NCBI RefSeq assembly: GCF_024713975.1
Contig: NC_091094.1
Location: 16,339,001 to 16,403,000, forward strand
Source: Paralichthys olivaceus
Lineage: Eukaryota; Chordata; Actinopteri; Pleuronectiformes; Paralichthyidae
DNA: 64,000 nucleotides
Reading direction: 5' to 3'
Shown here: piece by piece, positions 12,721 to 24,547 of the stretch
Layout of the letters: each line of letters opens with the position of its first letter
How positions within the stretch are numbered: position 1 is the stretch's first letter
Notes under the pieces: model-generated
Told to the model about the DNA's origin: nothing
What the model saw: the letters and a program-made list of their open reading frames with translations, nothing else
Databases searched by the model: none
Program-made: the position numbers and the translations under genes

Positions 12721-14419
12721 TTTATTGTATTTGCCCGAGACAACTTTTTAATTAGTTGAGACTATACACAAGTAATTTTTCCCACTTTGAGGCCTGAGTA
12801 TTTGACAAACACCCTCCATACGGATATCTTAAAGATGTTTTTTCATGTGGTTCATTCTGTTAAACAAATAAAACACACTTATGCTCTTCAACAAAATAAA
12901 GGAACATAAAATCACATGATGGTAAAAAGCCTAGCAAGCGCACTGAAAAAACCCAACACATTGAGACCATGAAATAAAAAAACACAGTGACAAAGGGGAA
13001 AACAACCATGTGATAGTCTTGGAAGTACAATGTGGTAAAACAATCTACATGTCAAAACTTAAATTTCAAAAGATGCACCTTGCACATGTATGAAATCTAC
13101 TTCAGTTTTTAAAATGTTGGAAAGCAACCAGGTCTAGGAGATCTGTATTTCCCTACAGATGTGCATTCATCACCAAACTCATTCATTCAAGAATACTCAT
13201 CTTCACATTTTTTTCGCTCACCTAGTCACTTAAACTTTCAATTAAAATAGACCAAACCCGTCTCAGTGGTTGGGCTACATGCGTCAGCTAAATGCAAGAA
13301 CATTAATATTCAATAGAAAAATATATTGCACTACCTCTTTCCTCAAACTGAAATGGCATGGTAAATGGTTTCAGATGCACTAGGTTTGATGATCATTTAA
13401 GGGCCTTCTAAAGCTAACCATTTCAATGACTGAGGATGGAATTCTTACACAACAAGGACAATCTTAGCATCAATAATTTGATGCTATACAACAGAAGTAA
13501 AAGCAGCTCAATAACCAGTGATAGTACAATGAGGCACAAACAAACAGTGGTATTCTTCAGCCATGAATAATTCATGCAGCCAATAGGGTTTGATACATAC
13601 ACAATTAATGTAATGGGACCCATTCCAAATGGCTTAAAAACAAATGCTACAAAAGTCAGGCAAACATTTACAGGTTAACGGTGTACACGTCTATAATTTG
13701 GATTGTTACGCACTTGGCTGACTAAACCATAATGTATTTGTGGACAATGAACTGAAAAGGGAAACGCAGACAGAAACCTAGCACTCAGGGTGGGAAGTAA
13801 ACAAAAGAACAGTATTAGAAACAGTTTCCAGGCTGCCGTTACTGCAGTTAGCCAGCCCATCTGTCACGGTACTTTCACTGCATCAGCAACACGTTATGTG
13901 GAGCGCCCAGTAACAGGCATGAAAAAATCTTTCCTTACATAAAAAAATACAAGATATCACAGAGTAAAACTGTCAGCCTGGAAAGCAACCAACCTCATCA
14001 CAGCCAGCGTGTGGGACAGAATTGGACTAAAGCTGCATATTTAATGTGAAACAAAAATAAACACATGATTTTCACATACAGATTTTTCCATTCATAATTT
14101 TCATCCTGATCTAAAACATTTTCCAACTGTCGTAACTGAATGAGAAATTCCCCCAAACCCTGCAATGTGAGTTTCTGACGTGTTATTCATATTTATGTAC
14201 ACAGAGAGGCTCTCTGAACAGGGAGCCTGCCGGGGTGGAGGGCTGATGGAGCCGCTGTGCCATGTCTTTGTGTGATTATCATTGGCTGTGAGGGGCAGGG
14301 GGGGTGAAGTAACTTAGTCTGGGGTGAGAGAGGAGGGCAGATCCCTCTTTTCAAACACTTTGCACCAGTTCGGCCTCCAAACGCCACTTGAGTTCATACT
14401 GGCTACCTGCGTCAGCACA
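12721..14419 (-). other. Probable 3' UTR of ATF7
   Basis: Non-coding sequence from the ATF7 stop to the AATAAA signal on the minus strand (TTTATT at 12721-12726). If that signal is used, the transcript ends about 600 bases upstream of the DIP2 start codon. Several shorter open frames here are not protein-like. Confidence 0.5.
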
Positions 14420-17400
14420 TCATCTTGAAGTTGCCTGTGACTGCGTCGCCATGACGACCCCTCCCGGCTGGCCTGATCCCATGCCGGCCAAGACTGACAT
14501 AGCCACCGCCTCTGCAGCGCGGACACTCAGCCCGTTGATGGTGGCCCCTGGGCTAGAGGCAGAGGCAGGCGGTGATGGCCCGTGTTGGATAACTGCCGCC
14601 GGGGAGCCGATGGGCTCAGTAGAAGTGTCCCTGGAGGATTCATCTCCTCCTGTAGCTAGAGACAGAGAAAGAATCATTCACCCTTAGAGAGGTGAGCGAG
14701 TAAAAAGAACACATTAGATGGATGAGATGATAAATGGATCCTCACAAAAGAAGGGACATTGTACTGGAAGCTTTTCTGTTTGTGACCCTACACAGTTACC
14801 TAAGAAAGCTGCCTTCTTCTGCATAACTGTGACAGGGCAATCTTTGTGGGCCAGAAGGAGCTGCTTCAGCTGCGCCACCTCATTCCTCAGGAGGCTAACT
14901 TCATTCTGATTGCAAAACATAGAGCACACAAATCATTCCCAACATGCCCCTACCCGTCACATTATCAGGGAAACTAATCTCTGCATGCGTGATTAAATAT
15001 TTGGTTTAAACCCTGGAGACATTGAAGCCTCACCGTCAGGGAGACATTCATACTGACGAGATCGTCTGCCTTCTTCTCAAGAGAGTTAACCCACAGCTTT
15101 CGTTTCTGCCGGCAGCGGGTGGCAGCCGCCCGGTTTCTCTCCAGAAAACGCTGCCTCCTCTCATCAGGATCCATCTCTGAGGCTCGCCGACGCCGACCGC
15201 CTGTGGGCTGAGCAGGGGACACCTGGGGATGAGGACGGGGCGAAACATAATTTCACATTGCATCTAGGTTATGTGACATGAGTTTGGGAAATGGAGCAGG
15301 TAGATTAACAGAAAGACTTTCTTATTGCAGACCACAGTGTGACTGCTATGTAGAACCAATGACACACTCATATTTACTGTCAAGTCAAAAGTCCAAATAA
15401 ATCACATTTTCTGTATTGTAGAGTCAAACAAGAGCATTCAAAACAAACAATGAATGTGCTGCTCATGTCTTTATTTCGTAAGTCTACATATGAGCTTTAA
15501 TTTTATTCAATTTAGCAAAACAACATAAATGTTGACAAACTGAATACTTGAGTGATTTTGGAGCTACAATGCACTAAACATAAGAGATGACTGTGTTGCC
15601 TTTTTTATTGATTTATCTAAGTTCAACACTGTGGACCAATACATTAGTTTAAACCACCAACTTTGGGGGTTTAAAGAAAAGAATTGCAATTGGTTTATTT
15701 AAGTGTTGGAAGTCGAGCTGTTGTGGCTGATGCCCAGAGGACAAGTTTTAGGGCTGTTAAATGTGTGCCATGGGGGTTCCCTTTTAGGCCCACTTTCATA
15801 AATAATTCAGTATTCATTTATCAGTATAATTTACTTAACGCTTACTGCCAACCTTCCTGGGTACCTGCAGCTGAAGTTCACAATACACAAGACTATTTGG
15901 TTTTTGAGAATCAACTTAGATCTGAGATTGGTAAATTAGCTTTTCAATTCTATACTCCACAAGTAAAACAACATGCAGAAAAGAGTAACATACATATAGA
16001 CATACACATACTCACATACATACAATACATTTTGAGTTGTGACCAAAATCATGTTTTGTGCAGGCCCAGTGACGTTGACATTTGACCATCAAAATGTTTA
16101 TCTTTGAGGATAAGTAAACATTTGAGTCAGATATGTAAAAATTCCCTCAAGGCTTTCCTGAGATATCATGTTTACAAGGACACCGGTTTGGCGAGGTCAC
16201 AGTGACACTGACATTTGACCTCAAGTTCTGATCAGTTCCTCTTTGAGTCATAGTTAAGCTTTAAGCAAAATTTTGACATTCACATCGAAGAGAGCAAAAA
16301 TATGTTTTGTGTGGCCAAAGTAACTTTGACCTTTGTCCACCAATAAAAAATCAGATCATCCTCAAGTTCAAGTGAACATTAGTACCAAATTTAAAGGGAT
16401 CCCTTGGAGATGTTCCTGAGATAATGTATTCATAATAAAGGGAGGGAATGGTGCTAGGTATGATTTGTATGTAAGCTTATATGGCCTGTGTAATACCTGT
16501 GGTTGAGCTGGTGACGGTGCATCAGAGTTTTGGGTGGGCTGCTGGCTCTGTTCCTGCCGCTGTGGGACAGCAGGGATGGATCCTGACCCACCACCGGCCC
16601 CATCTTGTGCTCCCTGGCCCTGATGAGTTAAAGCTGCCTTCAGTCGCTATAAAAACACAAACGCAACCATGTAGGTCAACTAATGTTGAGCTCACAAACA
16701 GCTGTTAAAGTTAGGTGTCCGCACATATTAAATATAACACAATTGTATGTAAAAGCAATTTTACACGTGATACAAATTGCCCACATAATGATGCCACTAT
16801 GACTGATCATCTCTCACCATCTTGGCCTCAGAATGCAGACTGTACCCAGAGGGTGAGGACGAGCCACTGCTCACTCCACCAACTGGAGGTCCTGGGATTC
16901 CAGGGATGTTAGGCACTGAGTTCATTGGCCTCGCAAGCTTCACATTCCAACAAATGGTCATGCAGAGAAAAAGAGTAAGAGACAGAAGAGAACATTGCTC
17001 AAAAAGATTAAGGGAGCATTTAGGCCCTCTCCCAATTCACCCCTTAGCCCTACCACTTGAAGGGGCACACTTCCAGAGAAGGGCACTTCCTATCTAAGGG
17101 TAGGGCCAAGGAAGAGGAATTGTGACAGGGTCCATTGAGAAGTGTAAGCAATTGTGAATCAATATAACCTGTTTCTGAAGATTTGCAATGTGATGCAGCA
17201 CAGTCAGATCATGGAGGAGATACTAGGAGACAGGCCATTACATAAGGAGAGCTGGACAGGGCCATCTCTTCACAGATAAGAGCAGGTTCTCACTGAGCAC
17301 TTTTGACAGACACGAGAGACTCTGAAGATGCCGTGGCGAACATTATGCTACTTGTATCATTTAGTATGACCAGTTTGGCGGTGGAACAGTGATGGTCAGT

Positions 17401-20399
17401 GAAAGCATATCCTTTGAGGGTCGCATGGACATTATGTATTGGTGAATGCTTGCCAGTTGCTGCCTAGTAGTGCCACAGACTGTCCAGGACTTGTTGATGC
17501 CCCAGTCCAGGTCTGGGAGGAGATCCCCCAGGATATCATCCACCATCTAATCAGGAGCATGCCCAGATGTCGTTGGGAGTGCATACAGGCACGTGGTGGC
17601 CATACACACCACAGAACAACCTTATGAGTTGTCAGGATAAAAATTCACACAAGTTGGATCAGCCTGATTTCAAATTTTCACTTTATTTCAGCGTGATTTT
17701 GAATCCAGCCCTCAAGCCGTTAATGATTTTTATTTCCTTTGACCATTCTTATCTTGTTTTGTTGTCAATGGATATCAGTAATGATTTTCAACATTAATAT
17801 TTTGTTCTTTGAGATCCTATGTGTGATTTAATTTTAATTTTTTAATTTGAGCAGTTTATAAAAAAGTCTACTAATTACAATTTGTTATACTTTTGAGAGT
17901 TTTGAAAATGACTTACAGATATAACCGAGGTCATCTGCACAGGACTTGGCAGGAGAGGGACAGTCTGCCCATTAGGGAGGTGCCTCACCAGTGGATAAGA
18001 ACTTGTTGGGGAGCTGTTGACAAAATTAAATACTTGTAAACTGCTGTTCTTCTATTCGGTGCCAACAGACAAAATTATGATTGGGGAAAGGGTACATGTA
18101 TATCTCCTGGGTAACACAGGACGCTCTACCAAAGTGCTAGGTGTACCTAGCCTCTTAAATTCAATTGAAACATTAGTTAGAACATACTCAGCTTCTGTAA
18201 AGTGACAAATCTATGAAATGTTATTAATCTGTAAATTATTTGAAGAGGGGTAAGGATTTGACTTACAGTTTTAACATGTTCAGCAAATACCGCCAATCAA
18301 AATATAGTAAATCAAATAACAGAAAGACACAGCTGTTTACCTGAGCTGTCTGTTAGAAGGTGGAGCTTGCGTGATGACGGACGTTGGGGATGGCAGAGTT
18401 GTAGGGTGTAGTGGGTCATTACTCAGGTGAAGTGGAAGAGAACCTGGACGCACAATGGTTGGAGTAGGGGCAGAGCTGGGCTTTGTGGGAATCTCCTGTT
18501 GACACATCACACACTTTTTATGTTGACAAGTAAATGGCAGTTAATTTTGTCTTGAGGATAACGGATACACTTTTTACTGATATAAATTGTCAGGATGTAA
18601 AGTTCGAACCTGCAAACCAATGTGCAGTCGGCATAAAATAAGTCTGTAGTAATACATTGTAGCTTTCCTCCTACCCTTGAGTCTCTGCTGTTGTCCGACA
18701 TGCTGGAAGAGGAGTCTGGACTTTCAGGAGGTGAAGAATCCACTTGTAAAGGACCCTCATCCTCATCTTTTACTTGAGATGGTGTTTGTAAAGGTGCAGG
18801 CTTAGAGGAAAAAAACAGGCAAAAGAAGATCAACATCAACTTTCGAATCATCTGAAATTATTAAACACTTTATGAATAAAAGATCTTACAACTTGAGCAA
18901 AAACAGTGAAGTTTTATTAAACATACAACGTACAATCATCCTTACTCTAACCAGGTGCTTTGTCCTCTGATCATCCTCATGTGCTTTGCTAAACTCCTGT
19001 TCAAAGGAATTGGCTAGTTCACTGAACAACCCAACCTCCTCACAGTTTTTCAGGAAACGTGTCGGTGTAGGGGTCTGGTCTGCATTTAAAAAAAGGGGGG
19101 GGGAACCATTATGTTAGTGGACAGAAATACTTCTTTCACAACAGACTATTTATATCAATATAGATGTAAAAAACACTCAGGTTAATAGTAATGTATTTAC
19201 CTGCAATGATAACGGAGTCTGTTCGGGCAGGACCAAATTTTAATGTCATTTCATGCTTGTGTTTGTGGACTGCCAGGTGGTCTTCATTGGTGAATCTCTG
19301 CAAACATTAACACAGCAGATAAGAAAAATATAGTAATATAACCACCAAACACAGTAAGTGTGTCATTACTGTGGCCACTGTGCTGCTCATAAATCTTATT
19401 TCAGATTAATATTAGCTCCTGCTTTGTGTGCAGAAGGTCCACACTGAGGTCAGACACTGTAAAAACAGTCTTACATGTGCTTTATCATTTTTATGGACTA
19501 CTTTGTCATTTGTGCACCACCTTGAATAAACTGCAGTGAGTGCATGTGATATGAAAGAGGGAAGAATTTATTTTAGACAATGTTCAGACCTGGTATTAAG
19601 ACTTTCATCATGTGAGATCAGATCACAAGTGGTCAGCGTGAAATTCGTCTGTTGAGACCTGGCATTCAAATATTCCTGAATGTGTCTCCTGTGACCACTT
19701 GTGATCAGATCTCTCAGGAGACACTTCCTCAATCTATGTGCAAATAGTCACAGCTGTCAGTTGTGTTTGTGAAGACCAAAGGCTGTTGTTTTTAACCAGT
19801 CTAACTCCAATTTTGTGTGTGTGTTTGGGTCTGTATGTGTGTCGGTGTGAGCAAGAATGAGAGAAGTAGAGAGAGAACGTTAGCCAGCAGAGTCAGGAGG
19901 AACTGGATGAATGAATGCAAAGCTATGAGGAAAGATTTGAACACTTTTAGAAGTGTTGATATTGAGGTGGTGGCTGCAAAGAAATCAACATATGGGCACT
20001 GAGAAGTATGAAAATACATTTCTACAGTAGTGGGTAAGAGCACGTCAGCTGAGTTGGTGATCCTTAATATGTGGCCTAGGGTGCATTTCCATTCACATAG
20101 AGAAAAGAACGTGGCATGGACCACCTCTGAATGTGACTTTTAGTGATCTGATCTCAGGACACATTTGAGTGCATTCAGACCTGTACTTGGCACTGAACAC
20201 TTGTGATCCGATCACTCAGGATGGGTGTTAATGACAGGTCTGAACAGGTTATTACATTTCAGAGCTTGATAATCAGAGATGTACAAAGAGTGTTACGGAG
20301 ACATGCATATGAATATAAATATTGAGATAAATATACTGAAAAAAATCTGACCTGCCCACATCCAGGGGCAGAGCATACAAAAGGTCTGTCATCCCCCAT
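14420..20399 (-). CDS. ATF7: Cyclic AMP-dependent transcription factor ATF-7
   Basis: bZIP activator of the ATF2/ATF7 family that binds CRE sites in the nucleus, usually as a dimer with JUN proteins. Coding exons: 20399-20352, 19297-19201, 19079-18946, 18800-18675, 18495-18341, 18013-17917, 16937-16818, 16646-16497, 15222-15034, 14905-14800, 14655-14420; 1458 nt, 485 aa, frame kept throughout. The start MGDDRPFVC is the ATF7 rather than the ATF2 form. An N-terminal C2H2 finger (CSAPGC..HLAVHKHKH, residues 9-31) is followed by TPTPTRF, the stress-kinase phosphorylation region. A Pro/Ser/Thr-rich middle precedes the basic region (RRQRFLERNRAAATRCR, Asn..Ala-Ala..Cys-Arg contacts) and a leucine zipper split across two exons. 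The C-terminus ends QSQATSR. Introns contain LINE and Tc1 fragments. Teleost a/b copy unresolved. Confidence 0.95.
15578..16010 (+). mobile_element. Decayed LINE reverse-transcriptase fragment, antisense in an ATF7 intron
   Basis: Read on the + strand, 15590-15690 encodes VAFFIDLSKFNTVD, matching the FIDLSKAFDTVD block of non-LTR reverse transcriptases. After a frame change at about 15700 comes YLSVGSRAVVADAQRTSF and then a worn version of the GVPQGSxLGP block (CVPWGFPFRPTF). Stops and frame changes show it is dead. It fits an L2/CR1/Rex-like LINE; the clade was not resolved. Confidence 0.75.
16035..16445 (+). repeat. Degenerate tandem units of a dispersed fish repeat
   Basis: Three loosely matching units built on GTGAC..TTGACATTTGACC, then a 'CCTTGAGTCAAGTGAAC'-like segment and 'CCCTCAAGG..TTCCTGAGATA'. 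The first unit begins at about 16035, the second at about 16195, the third at about 16315. This motif set is common in teleost intergenic DNA. No coding capacity. Confidence 0.6.
17205..17830 (+). mobile_element. Tc1/mariner transposon remnant
   Basis: The + strand resembles the 3' half of a fish Tc1-like transposase gene: TTCACAGATAAGAGCAGG (FTDKSRF, around the second catalytic Asp region), CAGTTTGGCGGTGG (FGGG), then a jump to CAGACTGTCCAGGA and GGTCTGGGAGGAGATCCC (VWEEIP). A non-coding tail follows, beginning AAGTTGGATCAGCCTG. Frameshifts, stops and an internal deletion make it inactive. It takes up most of the ATF7 intron 16938-17916, antisense to the gene. Confidence 0.8.
19581..20246. 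mobile_element. Non-autonomous DNA element with ~50-bp terminal inverted repeats
   Basis: Left end TGTTCAGACCTGGTATTAAG and right end TTAATGACAGGTCTGAACA are inverted repeats. The similarity continues about 50 bases inward through GATCAGATCACAAGTG. Further inverted copies of the same motif lie inside (about 19655-19725). No transposase frame. Relatives at 10739-10828 and 37335-37552. No clear target-site duplication. Located in ATF7 intron 1. Confidence 0.75.
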
Positions 20400-21392
20400 T
20401 TCAGACGAGTGATCTGCAAAAAAGAGAGCAAAAAGTAGAGCAAACTGTTAACTCCTATGGAAGCAGACAGCCGATCTTCCATTTACTAAGACACATTATT
20501 TTAACAGTAATGATTACATGCTATTGAATGATGCAAGTTTAAACCAGCTTCAGTTCCATTGACAGCGTTGACCAAAAAGCAAGTAGTTGACCGGAGAATA
20601 CTTCCCTGTTTATAATTTAGGTTGACCACATGTGACATGCACCTGTTGAGAACTACAGTCTCTGTTAGCGCCATTGATAGCATGAGCTCTCACATAAACA
20701 CTGAAGGGACAAACAGGCCGACCATCTCCGGCCTGTTTGGTGCGTTTGCTGCGGACTCGATCGGTCGAGGATAACCGTGGACAAGCGTTCAGCGATGAAG
20801 CAGCATAGCCAGAGCAAGCTAGCACACAACCTGCCCTACAGTGTCCTCAAGTCCGAGGCGTTAGCTGGCGATCACTGCCGACGCCATCGGGCTCTGCAGC
20901 TAGCTAGGTGGACTGGGTTGGGTTACGGACTAAAGGATGGGTTATCATAAGGTTATCATATGGTAAATATATATTTGACTTCATGAGAAAAGGGCCTCAT
21001 GCTAGCACAAACCTAGCGCTAGCCTCACCACACTGACCCGAAACCTGACAGCCATGTCATCATCACGAACACAGAAGCTAACACAGTGCTCACTCGTGTC
21101 ACACAACACACGGTCGAACACGCCCAGCAAAGCGATTTTTTTTTCTTGTGTGGCTGCCAGAACAACATAGCTAGCTAATGCTAACTTGCTAACCGAAGCT
21201 GCGTTAGCTCTACACTAACACTAACGGGTCCACCGAGTTAGCAGCTAAACGTTAGCACGCTAAATGCTAAAGAAAGCTATGCTCGTGAACTGGCCGCGCA
21301 GAAAATAACACGAGTGACACGAACACAGAATTTGTATCGGTCATGAAATATCACATTTTATTTAAGAACAACCGAATACTGTCCTGACTCAC

Positions 21393-21545
21393 CCACCGTG
21401 AAAACGGCCTCTCCCACCTCCCTGCTCCGGACAGCGCCGCGGTGCTCCTGCTGCTCCTGCTGCTGCTCCTGCCCGTTGTTGATACTCTGACACGCCACCC
21501 GCCAAACATCGCGAGAACTGCGACATGCCACAGTATTGCATAAGA
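21393..21545 (-). promoter_or_regulatory. ATF7 5' non-coding exon and CpG-rich promoter region
   Basis: A good donor on the minus strand (GG|GTGAGTC, exon end at 21393) follows a GC-rich block with GAGCAG repeats and a TCGCGAGA motif near 21509. It would splice to the coding exon ending at 20399. The start site is not visible and the boundary at 21545 is approximate. Confidence 0.5.
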
Positions 21546-21659
21546 GGGCCACTGAAGTCAAATCAATTGTTATTCGTCCGTCTGGTGTTTTATTTGGTTT
21601 AGATTCTCATTATTTTTTACAATACTATCTGCCTTTTAATTTTTCAACACATTTAGAAC

Positions 21660-21912
21660 GTTCATTTTTATAAAAATAATGTACTTTATTTAAACAGCAC
21701 CTTTCAAAGCAGGTTACAAGGTGCTTGGCAAGTTAAAGATCGAAAAACTAAAGGCAAACAACAGGAAGTAAACTATAGGAAACTATTACACGATGATCAC
21801 ACAGCATTGAAGCACATAGACATACATAACAAGTTTTGCAGATAAGAAAAAAATAAAGAACAAGATAAACTAAAACATTAGATCAGAACAAGGAGAAAGC
21901 ACTGCTTTATTC
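21660..21912. repeat. SINE-like or dispersed repeat remnant
   Basis: Text on the pattern TTTATTTAAACAGCACCTTTCAAAGCAGG..ACAAGGTGCTT, with an A-rich body, resembles a widely dispersed fish repeat. A similar worn segment is at about 3462-3530. Its TTTATT at 21906-21911 is AATAAA on the minus strand. Confidence 0.35.
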
Positions 21913-22012
21913 ACATCCTTTTTTTATACTTGTACTTTACCATTTTCAGCTCTCTTGTGTTGTGTACCCGATGTAACATGTACGATTTTCACAAAAAGAT
22001 ACTTATATATTT

Positions 22013-22785
22013 TTATATACCCTCCCACTTGACCACTCTTATCTCATCTCTACACAAAGGCTGTTGAGTTGTGTCAGTGTCACAGTTAACAGACATTTCA
22101 TGGACTGTTAGTGAAATCTTTTCCAGTGCGTGGGAGGAATCTGAGACTGTACTGTACTGTACACACACATCTGCCAATTCCCACTGCTCTGCCAGTAATG
22201 TCCCAGAGTCAATTTGAAGATCAGCACATGGCACATCTGAATATGCAATTCAGAAAACATACACAAACAAGCAAGACAGGACTGTTTAAAAATAAATCTT
22301 TATTTCCATATATCAGGCTCAGTAATAAAATATTCACTTGATAAACCAGTGTGTACTTGGCTGAAGTTTGAAATCCTGTGTTTGATTTAGACAGATATAA
22401 GCAGGACTCGGATATAAGACTAATATTGCATTGACGGGCAACCAAAATCAAATATATCATACACACCTAACATTGGACAAATAAGCATGCACATACATGT
22501 TAAGCTCTGCTCCAATTAGCTGCAGCTACCATAAACTTAGATTTACATCAGAGCGGATCTATATGTCTTAAATGTCGTGAACGGGCCGTGTTGGATTTGG
22601 ACGACCAGCTAACCAGCCTCGATCAGTGGAGTGATGTGCTCAACAACCTCCCACCTTTTCCTGTTGAGATCAAACACTGTTAAGGCACTGGAGGTTTGGT
22701 TTGAGATAACAGTTCCATGTAGTTTGAAGCAGAAGCAATTGGTCTCTTTCTTGCAACCAGGTTCACACTGACAATACAAACACAT
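22013..22785 (-). CDS. Candidate two-exon gene of unknown family
   Basis: Two coding-like exons on the minus strand, 22785(or 22767)-22614 and 22236-22013. The first ends GAG GCT G before a GTTAGC donor. The second starts after a pyrimidine-containing TTCAG acceptor with AT GTG CCA, so the joined codon is GAT and the frame is kept. The second exon runs 74 codons to a TAA at 22013. From the ATG at 22785 the product is 131 aa with a Cys-rich start (MCLYCQCEPGCKKETNCFCF), then TVFDLNRKRWEVVEHITPLI and a hydrophilic tail ending VVKWEGI. Alternatively the first exon begins after the CAG acceptor at 22767 and upstream exons exist. An AATAAA signal lies at 21911-21906. I do not recognise the family. 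It sits between LARP4 and ATF7 on the same strand. Confidence 0.45.
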
Positions 22786-22944
22786 TATACTGTACACAGG
22801 CGACAACTACTGATTACAAAAAAAACAAAATACTGAACACCACAGTAAGTTTCCTAGAAGCGAAGGAATCAAAACACTTATCTAAGGCATTTTTTTTAAT
22901 TCACCTAACCCTAAAATGTATAATTCTTTACCTTCACTCGTTTT

Positions 22945-24547
22945 TTTATTCATTTAAATTTGCAGCACCACAGGCTATTCGGATTATATGAAAACATATT
23001 GAAGCACAAGTTCAGCATTTCTGAGCAACGTTTTCCCCTTTTCTTACATCTGCTGTGATTAAAAACCTTGAGATCAAACAATAGTGCATTTCAGCTCACA
23101 CCACTACAGATACATGTTGCTCTGCCATGAATCCTGACTGTACACATCAACAATCAACTCAGTTGTCAATAACTAAGTATTTTTTTCCCCCCTAAAATCA
23201 TTCGACACAGCAATTTAAAAACATTAGAGAAACACTGATAACCATGAAAAGAAAAGCATGAAAATGGACAGAAAATGAAATTTAAAGACAGGCTGTGCAG
23301 CAGGAAACACGTACATAAACAATGCTAAAATAACCCTGTATATACACACACTCAAGAATGCTAATACATAAGTCATTTACAAGATCAAGCTCAAACATGG
23401 TTTCTATATCAACAGATATACATTCAGCTGAAATTAGGAAGTGATGACGATGCAGGCAATGTCACCAGATCAAGAGACACTTACCACAGCAGCATCCCTC
23501 AAACAGCTACTTTAAACAATTTCTATTCAGAAGTCAATGTGTTAGCAGGTCACATGCAGGTGGTTGGTTACAAATAATTCTTTCACATCTCATCCTTCTC
23601 TAGAAAAACTTGAAAATGAAAATACAGAACAATCTAAACACTATGTTACAGTGATTACTGGGTGATCGTCTGGACTTAAACATTTCTGGAACAGGGTCTG
23701 TGCTCCAGAAGTTAACACGGTCAAATGAAGTTCAAAAATGGCTGATAACTCATTAATCTTGCTTCATGAGACAGACACAATCTGATAAAACATGTAAAGT
23801 CTGCTCCTGCTTAACTCTAATAAAACTAAGCAACTGAAATAAGACATAGTGATTTGCACAGTTACATTGAATTAAACGTTTAACTCCACATTTGTTAGTT
23901 CAACTATTTGCAGTGCTTTAATATCTGCATCACAAAGATAATAACTGTCAAAAATGCAATAATTGATAACCATCATATGATGTAATCTTTTGAATCCATG
24001 TAACTTAGTATTTCCCCATCATGTTGTAGAGCATGATTCCATATTCATGAGAATTTCTCCAATCACAGCTTCTCATCTAAACTCAAACCTTCTGTGGTAA
24101 ATCTTCCATTTCATAAAAAAACAAAACAAACAAATATCCTTGATACAAATCTGATGAAAAGCTGAAGATGAATCACACGTGAATAATGGCAACTCAAAAA
24201 CATGTGCCTTAATGTCAATTTGGTTGTTGACAATGCTTCATGTAACAAAACAATATTTATAGATACAAGATGGTTCTTTCAACCTTAACTCTCTCAAAGG
24301 TTCAAACACACACACTTTTGCCAGTTTATGGTGATATTACTTTAGGCAAAGTATGTTTCAGCACCTCGTCAGCAATTCTGTCAGCAGACTAAATGCACTT
24401 TCCTGTCTTTTCTTCAACAATGATAAGAGAATCTTTGACGAAGTCTGTCAAACGAAATATATTCATCTGTCTATTTACATATATTCTATATTTACATAGA
24501 TTTCTTTTTTGTTTAAATACATGTTGTAAAGGTTTCTGTTCCGTAGG
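22945..24547 (-). other. Probable 3' UTR of LARP4
   Basis: Non-coding AT-rich sequence from the LARP4 stop to an AATAAA on the minus strand (TTTATT at 22945-22950). A second signal at 22299-22304 would extend the UTR across the candidate gene. No coding exon seen inside. Confidence 0.45.

Noticed and set aside
14388-14687. 99-codon + strand frame
   Set aside because: Antisense shadow of the last ATF7 coding exon.
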